In this document: positions 54,054 to 64,000 of the stretch, one piece after another
Layout of the letters: each line of letters starts with the position of its first letter
Position numbering within the stretch: position 1 is the first letter of the stretch
Source: Gracilaria gracilis
Taxonomy: Eukaryota; Rhodophyta; Florideophyceae; Gracilariales; Gracilariaceae
Assembly (NCBI GenBank): GCA_030374805.1
Contig: JARGSG010000025.1
Span: 124,001-188,000 of the forward strand
Direction of reading: 5' to 3'
DNA: 64,000 bases
Made by a program: the position numbers and the translations under genes
Notes under the pieces: model-generated
Seen by the model: only the letters and a program-made list of their open reading frames with translations
Databases searched by the model: none
Told to the model about the DNA's origin: nothing

Positions 54054-55983
54054 AGTTGCTTCGAAATCATAAAAGTCTGAACCATCAAATTCTGCTGCCC
54101 GTCTTGACAGCGATTTCAAACCATGAGAGGTTTGGGAATCACGCGGGAGAGCGAAGGCCCGAACCTCGTTTCTCTTTCGACGTCCGTGTGCTGTGGGAAG
54201 GTATACATTTGCACGTTGGTGAAGTTACTGTAAGTATCCTGAAAAGAAATGGGCTGTTGGGTGATGTGAAGAACTCAGAGAATGCTGAAGCAAGTGTTGT
54301 TAAGGAGACAGGAAATTGAATGTTGTTGACGTTCTGGAACCCTTCCTGCAAGAGACGTAACAGATATTTTTATTAATTGAACTTCTGTTTGTGGACAAAG
54401 CCGTTTTGGTCTCCTCTATCACGAGATATTTATTTCTTAATGTGTAGTGCTTATGGCCTTCGTGCCTAGCCTTGAAGAAGTCACGCTTGCGATTTCGACC
54501 TTCATTCTCGATACCTATCCAGATGCGATTAAAGAAAGATCATCCAGGTTGTCTCCACTCCTCTTCGTAGTCCGCAAAAAATGTTTCCAAGTAGCAGAGT
54601 GGAAGAGTACCGGTAAAGATGTATAAATAATGAAAAAAAGAAACACTGAAGAACTGCTTTGTGTACCAATTAAAGACGAACATGATACTGAAAGAACAAC
54701 TGCTTTTCGGAAACGCTTCTGACGTTCTTCGGGACAGTAGAAAATTCACAATGACCATGAATTTAAGTATCATAAGTAAAAAGAGAATGGAGTTTATGAG
54801 ACGAAAAAAAGATGAGCGTGGATATCTATACTAGTAGTTTTGATAAACAAGAAACGTCATTTTTGAATATGAATGTAGAATATGAAGCTGAAAACATAAT
54901 GGGAAGCTCAAACACAATTTGTTCTCTCATTGTTAGAACTTAAAACTATACAGATTTACTGATTATATTTATAAGAAAGTAAAAACCCTATTTGACGAAA
55001 GGGCAGCATCCTTGAATAAACAGAATTGTTTAAAAAGATTATAGTGTTTGTTTTGTTCAAAAAAAGCGGCACAAGCTTTACAGACCGAATCGTTGTAGTA
55101 AACGAATAGTATTGTATGCAGTTTAAGAACGTGGAATAGCAAATATGGTTTACAGTTTAAGAACGTTAAGAGTCGGAGAGCAGTTGGACTTGGAGGCGGG
55201 GTTCTTCTGAGGGTAAAGTTCTCAGAGGCTCAATTTGGAACAGGGCTTAATTTGAAACACCAAAATCGGACACTGGGGGCCTTATGGGCATTTTAGAATT
55301 GACGAATTTAGAATAATTAAATTCAACAGTTTCAATGACTGCAGTCACTAGTTTCGGTAGAAAACGCTACACAGTACTGTTCTCGACAAACTAGATTTTT
55401 GGTACACCATTTTATGAATTTTTTGACGTATCAGATCATGTACATTTGACATGAATGGAAGTTTTTGTTGTGAGGATCAGATTTGGGACTACGTTGACCT
55501 CATCAATGATTTAAGTTTGTGTTGAGACGGACAGTAATAGCTTTTAAAGTTCGCAGAGGAAAGAAATTCTTCAAAAAGTGGTTGTTTTTGTTAAGCTTCT
55601 TATTAGGTCTTCCATGTAAATATTTTGCTAGCGATGTACTTCTGTTATTTTCTCTGGCTATATTCGTCTTTGAAAGATATTTTCAGCTTTTTTGGTTTCT
55701 GTATTCTGTGCTAGATAGACTGAAGCTAAAATTTTGTCATGGTTGACTGTGATTCATAACAAAGAAGCCGTAAACAAACAAACTTTCTGTTCCAAATTGA
55801 GCCTCAGGCCTCACAAACGTCTTCAAAACTGCAGCCAAAACTGGGCATAATTTATTTCAAATTCAACATTTTCATAAGTGTTCCAAATTAAACCTGAGAG
55901 AACGCTACAGTGTGGTTCATGGACGAGAAGCCAATGATTGGTTTCTATTTCTGTACCCTCATTTAAACCCTTTTACAGGCTGC
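54054..55983. other. AT-rich stretch without a supported gene
   Basis: Only short frames are seen. It holds an inverted-repeat pair (55,225-55,243 and 55,787-55,805). The last four bases (55,984-55,987, TTAA) begin the next element. Confidence 0.4.
55225..55805. repeat. Segment bounded by 19-bp perfect inverted repeats
   Basis: GAGGCTCAATTTGGAACAG at 55,225-55,243 is repeated inverted at 55,787-55,805, with a diverged third copy at 55,878-55,898. The inner 540 bases are AT-rich. Probably a decayed terminal-inverted-repeat element. Confidence 0.6.
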
Positions 55984-55999
55984 TTAACCCTGTAGGGAC

Positions 56000-57049
56000 T
56001 GAAAATTCTTATGTCTACTGAGATAGACGTAATAAAAAGCCAATCAGGTGGTAAGAAAAGACTCACACTGCTGGTTGAGAGAAAGGCGCTCGTTGATTGA
56101 AATTCACATTGTGAGGCGTACAGTTCAATCAACTATGATATGCAGCAACAGCGAAAAGAGGCCACGATTCCTCCCACATCCCCGTGTATTGCGCCGCTCT
56201 TCCTTTCCCCTGTCCCCACCGCTGCTCTCCTTTGCACCATCGTCGTGCTAAAGAACTACGCCGCAGCCGGTGTGCTCGTGCCCCTTGTCGTTGGCGCCAC
56301 CACCGCAATCATCTCATGCCGTCTGCGTCAATGAGGTCTTAGATTACTGTGCTGTAGACCGTCACTCTCCGCATATTCATCACTACAAGTACAATCCTAC
56401 CGGTGCCACGACATCTGCATCGCCGTCTTCTTCTATTATTGTGCTGCAGTCCTTTCGCGTCTTTGTAAAACTAATTCAAAAACGGACACCTTCTACAAGC
56501 CCTCCGTTTCCCTTTCGCTGAATTGGCGCACTGCAAATCGCCCAATCGCCCTGCTCGTCGATGATAATCCACGGAAAGGTTCTGCGCTTACCATCTGGTC
56601 GTTAATGTTTCTACATGGGCTCCAAATTCTTTGCCGTATGCAGATCGGCAGCAGCAGCCGTAACTCGTACTACAAAAACCTTTTGTGCTCTATTATGCTA
56701 CTCACACACCAGTGCAGTGAACTACGAACCTAAGCGTAAGTTGGAAATACAACATGAACCAAAGAAAAGTCGCCAGCTCATTATTGTGGCAGTGCTTAAA
56801 ACAGGACTTCGTTACAGTTCATGAACCAATGTTATGGAGATGTACAAAAAAGAAAACAATTCTGCTATCATTCACTGCGGAGGAGAGGACCGAGCGACTA
56901 CAGAAGACATAGCAAAGATTCCACAAACGAAAAAGGAAAAAGGACCCAGCGGAACACGTAGTATAGCAAGGAAGAATAACGGGGATGAAATCTAGAGCGG
57001 TTTCGATGCCAATCAAGATGACACGGAGTACAAGCTCTCTAATGAAGGT
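56000..57049. other. Left inner part of the piggyBac-like element
   Basis: Short plus-strand frames (for example 56,140-56,334 and 56,615-56,824) with CA/CT-rich sequence; none can be assigned. Confidence 0.3.
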
Positions 57050-57349
57050 ATGGAATCCAACGCAAAACTTTCAAGCATACCATGCGTTACGGCAGCTGAA
57101 GAAGACGTAGCCTGCGACAAATGTGGTAGTACGCCGTGCTACTGGTTGCAATTGGCAATACTAGTGTTTAGCAAAACCGCCGCCCAGTTTCCTGTTCTAC
57201 ATGAACCGAATTGGAATAATAATTTAGCGCGAAAGACGGTTTACAAAGTTTACGTATATAAGCGCTTTGGGTTCTTGGGTAATAAAAACAGCATCAAACT
57301 ACCCCATGTGTCTTGGAGAGCATTAGAGAAATCTGGCTGGACGAGGTAG
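57050..57349 (+). CDS. Small Cys-containing protein within the piggyBac-like element
   Basis: A 99-codon frame. ACDKCGSTPCYWLQ (C-x2-C-x4-C-x-W-like) is followed by ARKTVYKVYVYKRFGFLG and IKLPHVSW. The pattern C-G-x-x-P-C-x-W, then R-x-x-x-Y-x-x-Y-x-x-x-G-x-L-G and L-P, resembles a domain I associate with hypothetical proteins of oomycetes and algae, related to the P2X7-type C-terminal zinc motif. It is convergent with the transposase. It may be a second element gene; the resemblance is from memory and not proven. Confidence 0.35.
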   Translation: MESNAKLSSIPCVTAAEEDVACDKCGSTPCYWLQLAILVFSKTAAQFPVLHEPNWNNNLARKTVYKVYVYKRFGFLGNKNSIKLPHVSWRALEKSGWTR

Positions 57350-57429
57350 GAACATAGATGGGTTTTAAGAAGGAGTGAATTAGATTCTTGAAGAGTACCT
57401 TTGCGGTTGCAAGTGTTGTTTTTACCGTA

Positions 57430-59579
57430 TTGCGTCTTCTACGATGATTTCTATATGAGAGTAGTAGTTTTGCAGAAGCGATAGACTTATTCGAATCGGG
57501 ACGAGCGCTACGCAATGCGTTTTGCTTGTGGTAGAAAGAGAAACAATTCACCTGAACCCCCTGCTTGCATTCGCTACAAGAATACATCTTCTATTTTCAA
57601 TTTCCTTGAGATGAAAAAGAAGAGCATAGAATACAATGAACGCTCTTGCGGACTTTGTTCTCCAACAGAATATGCGATTCTTTCTGCATCGCGCTCAATG
57701 GCGACATGAGGGCACCATTTGTATTAGCAGGAGATGATGAGTTGAGTGTCGCCCTTCTCTGGTTATACTCAACGTGCTCTGCAAAAAGCTGCGGAATTAT
57801 TCGGTGCTTCATTTCCTGAACATCAAAGTTATTCTCTCCCGTTTTGGATATAGCGCTCAGAAGTGCATGCACATTTAGAAAACTGGCGTCCAGGATGAAA
57901 TTTAGCAAATTTATCGTAGCTCGTCTTTCCCTTCTCAATGTGGCAGATGTTGATCTCAATTGATCAAGCCAATCCACTCCATTCATAAGTATATCATATG
58001 CGACCATCACAGAAGACAAAGAGAGAATCGTGCGACTCATTGACTCCCCACCGGTCCATTGTAGTAATGGCGCAAGGCCATGGACGCATAATCGAGCATG
58101 CTCCTCTGGTTTATGAATGCGCAAGGAAGGTGTGTCAGCCAAGTCATTCGTATAGAACGTTATGACTGAGCGATTCTTGAACACAAAGAAGCCGGCGTTC
58201 TTTTCAATAGATGGTGGATCATTTTATGATTTCTTGCTTTCTAACAATTGCACTAGACACCATCTCCCTCTCTCGGCATGCTTGAGATTTGAAATGGCTT
58301 CTTTCAGAGCTGGCCGATTTGTTCCATCAATGTTCTGGAAAAGAACTGTTCCCAACAATTTGCAATCTCCATCACTAGGACGGTCCAGTTGGCGTGCAAG
58401 CAGCGGACGCGTGTAGAAGTTCTCCATCACTAACAACCTTCCCTCATTGGGTCTCGGATGTATTTTCGTTTCGTGCGCCATTTGCGTGCATCACAGCGCT
58501 GACGGGGACGACTTGGCTACCAATCTTCCATCAACCGCCCAGTCCACTGCACCACGGAGATCTCAAAACACTTTTGTATACCGCTGGACTGGATTTTTCC
58601 CAGACGTATTGGCAGAGCAAATATCCTGCATACTGTGCAAGTATGCATGCAACCATCTTACCACTGCATAGAATCTAATGCCAAACCGAAGACCCTTCGG
58701 CTTCATGTAAGAACGAGCAAGAGGGTAGCCTTTATATCGCACTGTGTTTTCATCTAGCGTACTGACGCTAACAGGAACAGGTGTTGTTGTGGCATAGCGC
58801 AAGAAAGGAATTTCTTAGAGGCGCGATCCGTGCGGTAAGTTCGTAGGCGGGGCGTGTAGTCCCGTGATCTGGACGGGCATATGTGTAACGCGTGGAACCG
58901 ATCGCCAGTACCAGGCAGTCGTAAGGAGACTGGGCGGTTAGGAGCGTCAGGCACGATCGATATACGCGCGTAGAGTCCGAACGGCTTGTAAACCTAAGGG
59001 AATCGCTGCGTTAGCGGTATAGCTCAAGTCTGCTTTAGAGTCTATAATTTAGCGGAGAAGGTGCTTACCGTTTACTGTTGGTGAGGATGGGAGGAATGGA
59101 AGCGCATAAGTACGTGCAACTCAACGCTAGAACTCTGCACTACAGTCCGCATTGGCACCCGCACCACTTGACGAAAAGATCTCGTGATGGGGTCTGCCAA
59201 GTGTCTACAACAAAGCCTACGTGTATTACCTATTTAATCACTCCGGTCGGGGCGCCAATCCAGTACACGTGTGCGATTCAGCACACCCATGTTAGCTCTG
59301 CTTGACACCCCTCTTACCTGACATACCACTTGGTTCCACTCTACTACAAGTGTGGGGGCGTTTCTTGCAAAAAGCTCTAGAATATGTCAGCTATGCGGTT
59401 CTTTCAATGCAACATCGTACTCGTAAGCAAAATAGGCTCGCAAAGCAGATCAAATGGATAGAAATAGGTCCTCTTCCATCACTTTCTTGAAAATTAAGAA
59501 GGTTCGAAGAGCACCAGTAGTGCTTCAAACAGTTTAAACGGTGTATTGAGGTGGCAAGTTCTAGACCAAGGTATGCCAT
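57430..59579 (-). pseudogene. piggyBac-like transposase, split by an LTR
   Basis: Read leftward. 59,579-59,391: LMAYLGLELATSI with KHYWCSSNLL, the usual start of the catalytic domain. After the LTR, 58,775-58,563: VSTLDENTVRYKGYPLARSYM and KPKGLRFGIRF. Then LLVMENFYTRPLLARQL (usual DNFYT; D changed to E) at 58,440-58,390. Then VMVAYDILMNGVDWLDQLR (usual YN-x-x-M-G-G-V-D) at about 58,005. The C-terminal Cys-rich region reads SVHCILCSS and MYSCSECKQGVQ...CFSFYH at 57,625-57,520. The pieces from 58,802 to 57,597 share one frame with three stops (TGA, TGA, TAA). The N-terminal part is not readable. Confidence 0.8.
58785..59348 (-). repeat. Solo LTR (LTR-R2, copy 2) inside the piggyBac-like gene
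   Basis: 564 bp, minus-strand ends TGTAGTAGAGTGG...GCCACAACA, flanked by GGTGT (58,780-58,784) and AGTGT (59,349-59,353), a 4-of-5 target duplication. The transposase reading frame continues across it if it is left out. Family member of 16,538-17,096. Confidence 0.82.
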
Positions 59580-60464
59580 TAGTTCATCAATGCGGAGCGG
59601 TTTAGATCTCTTTTGCGTCTAATGCGCTCTTTGCTGGTCCATGGACGTAAGCAATTTTGAAGCTAGGTTTTCTGAAAAAACCAAAACAGATCTAACTTTT
59701 TCTTATGCGCGGACGACCTTCTGAGTTGTTCGTCTTTTGCAGAGTGAATGCCCTTGCGATCGCGCCGCTGCGAAAATTACGGTACTTTTTCATATATCTG
59801 CCTTTCTTCGTTAGATTCCAATGCAGTTACTGAAAACTCTCCCGGGTCAGTTTTGGCCAAAGCAGTTTTTTTCTTGTTCGAAGCTACACTCCGAAACGGT
59901 CAAAAATGAAATGGGGGCATGATTGTGCTCCAAGAAAGATACAAAAACTGGTTGGTTTTGAGTTTCGTTCATGAAGTTTTTCAGCGATAAGCTGATGTGT
60001 AATGAAGCCCAGGATGTTCTTTGCGCTGGAAATTCAACAGAAGAGAGACATATAAACATGGAGAGAGTACAGATGAACTACTCATTTTGGCGGTTTTTAT
60101 GACGGTTTAGTTATTTTTGCCGTCTTGCTGTGTGTTTTAAAACTTTATTCAGCAGCAGAGATTTTGATCGTAATCTGGCGTATAAAATTGAGCTCAGATG
60201 AGTTAGATGTGCATAAAAAGCACAAAAGCTTTGTATGAGGTTTGTATAAGATGATATATATATATTCAACGACAACGATTGTTATTGGATCAATAAAAGA
60301 CAGATGAAATGTTTTCTAATGACAAAACCTTGCCTGTATCTATTCAGATAGACATAATTGAATCCAAAAAGTGGCACATGAAAATCCAACGCCTCACGTG
60401 GTTGTCCAATTAGGTTACAACATTAAGTCTATCTCAATAGATTTAAGCGTTTCGTCCCAAAAGG
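59580..60464. other. Right inner part of the piggyBac-like element
   Basis: No clear frame is seen; the transposase N-terminus should lie here but is not recognisable. A subterminal copy of TCAGATAGACATAATT occurs at about 60,344. Confidence 0.35.
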
Positions 60465-60465
60465 G

Positions 60466-61358
60466 TAACTGAGATCCACAAATGAAGTGTATTGTGCTAC
60501 TTTGATATGTATATTGGAAAGTAGAGTAGTATTAAAGTAAATGTACTCCTGTTGAGCTCCTTAGGCTACTGAAGCTGTCAAAGTTTAAGTTAAGTTGCAG
60601 AAATTTTGAAAGCACATAAGAGCCGTGTGGTATGCACCAATACCTTACTATAACATTTTACGCCTACTGTTTGTCTTGTGGGTACAGAAGCATACACGCA
60701 ATAGTGTCACCTCGTGCCACAGCGACACAGTTGGCACTAATTAGAAGGTGGCAATGTTGAATGAAGAAGAATGCGAGCAAAATGAACTTGTCTACGAGTA
60801 CTCAGTTATCAGCGTTTGGGGCTGAGCATCTCTTTTTTCCTTTCGCTTTGCAGACAGCAAAAGCTGATTTTGCTTTCGGTAGGTAATCCATTACGTCATT
60901 GACGTTGCATACGCATACGCACTCACCCCACCCTCCCCACCGGCACTCCCCCTTCGGGTGTGCCACGTGCTGAAAGGTAGCCCTAATTAGAGGATTGCAA
61001 TACTCAAAATGGGACTATTGCGTGACCCCCACCTGTACAGAAGGCAGACCCAATGTGATTGTGAACGATGGCCGCCGACGTCTGTGACGGTCGGCGGTGG
61101 TTGGAGTGTTTATTGTGGCAGTCTGTGGACGATGACAACATGATGACTTCTTGGGTTTTGTGCGGTGATATTTGTAGTGCTGCGGCGTCATCGTACGGAG
61201 CTCGAAGTCTTGTGTTGTTCGTGATGACAGTCCCCGTGAGTCTCGGCGGAGTGAGAAGATGCCGGCGCGATGTCGCGTGAAACGTTCGTTGGCTAACGCT
61301 GCCATGCTGGGCGGACTACCGGGTTGGTTTGGTGGCACGAGAGAAACCGACACACATG
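60466..61358. other. Non-coding stretch before copia-2
   Basis: Probably includes the 3' untranslated part and LTR of copia-2 (about 61,000-61,358), but with only one LTR in the window its limits cannot be set. Nothing else is seen. Confidence 0.35.
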
Positions 61359-61985
61359 TTAACGGTCAGGTATGTGAATAAAAGTCTTCTCAACGGGTTG
61401 GTGAGCAGGACAGCGGCGTTCTCGGAAGACGCAATGTGTTTCACAGTAATGTTCTAACGTCTTATGTTTTCTCGCAGATAATGATGCCTGATGTCTATGA
61501 ATTTGCGTCGCTTCGTGGCGCCGGTATTGAGAGCGACCAGAATAGCGGCGTCGTTGTCTACACGCATTACGGTTGGAAGAAGTAGCTCTCCAAGGAGAAA
61601 TTGAAGCATTCGGCGCAGGAATACTGTATTCTGGACGGCGCTGGTGGAAGCGACGTATTATGCCTCGCAGGACAAAGAGAGTTTGAGTACGTTGCACCTT
61701 GGAGCTCCAGTCGATTGGAGTAATGTCGTAAAGGTGAACAGTGCCAGTCGTAGATCTCCTGGTACTCACATCCCATGCATAGTCAGTGTCGACAATTGTG
61801 GAAAGCGTGGCTTTTTTGCTTGCAGACGAGAATAAAAGACCGTGTGTCGCAGTGCATTTCAAATATCGGCCGAGAGCTTTCAAATGTTCCCAATGCCTCT
61901 CAGACGGATTCTTCAGGGAGCGGGCAAGGGTCCCCACCATATAAGCAATGTCGGGCTGTATGCCGTCTGCAATCCAACGTAGTTC
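61359..61985 (-). pseudogene. copia-2 RNase H
   Basis: MVGTLARSLKNPSERHWEHL is the classical copia RT/RNase H link (Y-x-V-x-x-L-S-R...P-x-x-x-H-W). DTDYAWDVSTRRSTTGTVHL holds the first catalytic Asp and the STTG motif, and PIDWSSKVQRT follows. A frame change near 61,700 breaks the rest. Confidence 0.85.
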
Positions 61986-62171
61986 GCCAACTATTACTTA
62001 ATAGAGATCAGGGCTTTGCAGAGGCTTGTTTGCTGCTGTCGTTGGGTGCATAGGGAGGCCCGCAGTGTGGGGCCACTGACGCCCATTGCACTTGGAAAGG
62101 TTCAGTTTCTGCAGTACGCTGTTAACTGTGTTGGGTTGGCTAACGTGGATGCTGCCGTCATCCTTATAATT

Positions 62172-62700
62172 CTAAGACCATCCTGTGTACAGTGAGGGGC
62201 GTCCGAGACGGTGGATGTTGTATTTCATGGCTAATTGATTGAAGAACGAATCGAGTAATTGCGTGGTGGTTGCGCTGGCAAGAAAGTCATCGATATTGAG
62301 AACGACGATAATGGAGGCTGCAGAGCGCTCGCGTTTCAAAAAGAGAGCGGGATCTTCCTCGGATTGTTCGAAGCCGAGACGCTTCATGTAGGCCCAGGCG
62401 GGGCGCAGGTAATTATAATCAGCAGATGGTGATCCGTATATGTTTTTGGTGAGCTGTCCACCGACAGTTTTGTGCTTGAAGGATCCGTTGAAACGTGGAT
62501 GTTGCTTGACAAAGACGGGTTTGTCATATGTGTATGGTTCGTGCGGAAAGGCGGATTTAATGTCGAAGTGTTCCATGTGCAATTTTTATTGGGCAGTGAG
62601 GGCAAAAACGAGACGTGTCGTGACTTTCTGGGATAGATGAGCCGAGGTTCTATGTTTGTCGAAATCCAAGTTCGGTTCATGAGATCGCCTCTAAGCGCGC
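62172..62700 (-). pseudogene. copia-2 reverse transcriptase
   Basis: MHMEHFDIKSAFPHEPY holds the first catalytic Asp (usual Q-x-D-V-K/N-T-A-F-L). KNIYGSPSADYNYLRPAWAY is the L-Y-G-L-K-Q-A...W block. SIIVVLNIDDFLASA has I-D-D in place of Y-V-D-D. The frame is broken near 62,590 and 62,170. Confidence 0.85.
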
Positions 62701-64000
62701 ATCTTGCGTTTTTTCTACAATGGACCCTTCGGAGTTGCTCTTGTATCGGTAAGTCATTGTAAGGGAAACCAGGCGTTTCGGTAAATCAGCTGAAGGGATC
62801 CATTTAATGGCGTTCATGGCGTCCAGCTTGTCTAGTTCGTTGTTGTGTGCAGATGCTCTGGAGAGAGCATCGGGGTATCCGGAAGCTTGTTGTCGTGATA
62901 ATGGTGCGGGTGTGGTGGACGTGATCATGCTAGGCGTTGAATGAAATTGGTACGCTTTGAAGGCTTTCGCGTGAGTAAAACTGGGATCGCGAGAAGGATC
63001 ATAAGGGCGAAAATGTTCGATGCGGACACTTCGATACTGAACATGACCGAGGATGAGAACCATGATGTTTAGATGGTCGATGCCGTATTGGTAACGGCAG
63101 CGGATTCTCCGGTCGTCGATTTTATTTTGTTTAGTGGCATCGGTCGGGAGGAATGCATATCCTAGTTGCCCAAAAGCGAAGAGTCGTTTTACTGGAGAGG
63201 GCCGCTGGTACAAGGCTTCGTACGGGATGGATTGGATGGCATAATGATATATGAGATTGTATTTGAATGCAGCATCTCGTATTGCTGCTTCCCAATACTC
63301 GTTGGAATGTCAGCTGTGTTTGAGTGCTGCAGGAGCCGCGTGAAGAAGCGTTTGGTTGACGCGTTCGGCGATGGCATTTTGTTGCGGGGTATAAGGTATG
63401 GATGTGGTGTGGAGGATTCCGTGCTACTTGTATATTCTGGATATGTCACGGCTGAGGTATTCTTTGGCGTTGTCGGTGATATATGTGACTGGATAACGAT
63501 CTGTGCGATTGAATACGTGCTGAAGGATGAACCGAATGTGTTGTGAGAGGGTTTTGCGGGTTTTGCCAAAGGCCACTTGCAGGTAGAGAGTTTGTATATC
63601 CATGAAGGTAATGAAGTAGCGGTTTCCCTGCAATGAAGGTTGTGGAAGAGGACCACATATATCGGATATAAGGGTCTCGCCGCGAAGGTAATTGTGAGTG
63701 GTGGCAGGGTGAGGGCGAGCGCGTAGTTTGCCTCGCAAACATGGACTGCATGAAAGTTTCGTTCCTGTTGTGGTAAGTGCGGGTGGAATCGAAAGAAGTT
63801 TGAGCTTTGCCATACGATGCAGAGTGGTTGGATGAACGTGATTAAGGATGAGGTGCAAATTGTGGAGGTGAGACTGCGTTTCTGATGGATCCGATGGATT
63901 CTGTTCGAAGTGATACTGCGAGAGGGGTTTCCGTGATGATACGGATTTTGGAGGTGGTGTGGAAAGAGGGTCCGGATGTCGGCGTTTGCGAGGAGGTGGA
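62677..64000 (-). pseudogene. copia-2 integrase and integrase-RT linker
   Basis: At 63,858-63,424: LILNHVHPTTLHRMAKL with CSPCLRGKL form the HHCC region (GAG-pre-integrase), SDICGPLPQPSLQGNRYF the first catalytic Asp, and YITDNAKEYLSRDI the second. The third region is split by a frame change (63,430-63,190). 63,213-62,677 is the linker: FGQLGYAFLP, RCRYQYGIDHLNIMVL and the R-S-V-R-I-E-H-F segment typical of copia. Confidence 0.85.

Larger units (their letters stand above)
55988..60465 (-). mobile_element. piggyBac-like transposon
   Basis: The left end is TTAA (55,984-55,987) then CCCTGTAGGGAC; the right end, read inward, is CCCTTTTGGGAC with TTAC/TAAC flanking. The two termini also share CTTA and TCTA-TGAGATAGAC-TAAT further in. 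TTAA targets and CCC-starting ends are hallmarks of piggyBac. Transposase domains lie on the minus strand. The element is 4.5 kb, of which 564 bp are a later solo LTR. Confidence 0.85.
61359..64000 (-). mobile_element. Ty1/copia element, 3' part (copia-2, runs off right edge)
   Basis: Minus-strand order from the right edge: GAG-pre-integrase, integrase, RT, RNase H, i.e. the copia order. It is a different family from copia-1 (different domain sequences). Gag, protease and the 5' LTR are outside the window. Frame changes and stops show decay. Confidence 0.85.

Noticed and set aside
55519..55746. Small membrane protein gene (75 codons, Phe/Leu-rich)
   Set aside because: Lies in AT-rich sequence inside an inverted-repeat segment; composition alone explains the hydrophobic residues.
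61015..61353. 112-codon minus-strand gene
   Set aside because: It follows the end of copia-2 pol and most likely is LTR or untranslated sequence; no domain is seen.

Overview
This window is nuclear DNA from a eukaryote with few introns and a very high load of transposable elements. Most coding sequence belongs to mobile elements at different stages of decay: two Ty3/gypsy families, two Ty1/copia elements, a PIF/Harbinger transposase, a piggyBac-like element, two copies of a KDZ/Plavaka-like transposase and several short non-autonomous elements. Most ORFs lack visible introns, and the mixture of families suggests an alga. A red alga such as a florideophyte is my best guess, but nothing in the sequence proves it.

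Layout. 1-842: N-terminal part of a KDZ/Plavaka-like transposase (minus strand), running off the left edge. 1.35-6.7 kb: gypsy fragments, including a decayed chromodomain-type element. 7,238-14,095: a complete copia element on the minus strand with 224-bp LTRs and a perfect 5-bp target duplication; a 413-bp miniature element has inserted into its pol gene. 14.1-18.7 kb: an unrecognised decayed coding tract, an LTR, and the 5' part of a second gypsy family (gypsy-2) whose extra 249-aa leader ORF is still open. 18.7-20.3 kb: an intact Harbinger transposase. 20.3-22.7 kb: an ABCB-type transporter pseudogene. 23.2-26.0 kb: a decayed Dicer-like gene, truncated where a KDZ-like transposase (26.0-29.0 kb) begins.

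29.3-40.6 kb is the most unusual region. Leftward from a repeat-rich centre (35.5-38.0 kb) run a 1,040-codon frame that fuses an unknown N-terminal domain, a beta-class N6-adenine/N4-cytosine DNA methyltransferase and a SET domain, and then a second large basic/coiled-coil protein. Rightward run a protein with a ParB-like GxHR region and a double-stranded beta-helix dioxygenase-like protein with an HxD...H pattern. The centre holds about a dozen units of a GC-rich inverted repeat and several long hairpins. The set looks like an epigenetic-modifier cassette, probably carried by a large mobile element. In the left-hand genes and the dioxygenase-like gene it is broken mainly by in-frame stops that fit C-to-T changes; one apparent frameshift each also appears in the basic/coiled-coil gene and in the ParB-like gene.

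40.8-41.6 kb holds an intact reductase-like gene, probably a host gene. 45,916-52,715 is a full-length gypsy-2 element with LTRs, target duplication, a 5' extra ORF, gag, pol with chromodomain, and a 3' extra ORF. 52.7-54.1 kb holds an unrecognised gene remnant. 55,988-60,465 is a piggyBac-like element (TTAA target, CCCT... inverted termini) whose transposase is split by a solo LTR of the same family as the LTR at 16.5 kb. 61.36 kb to the right edge is the 3' part of a second copia element on the minus strand.
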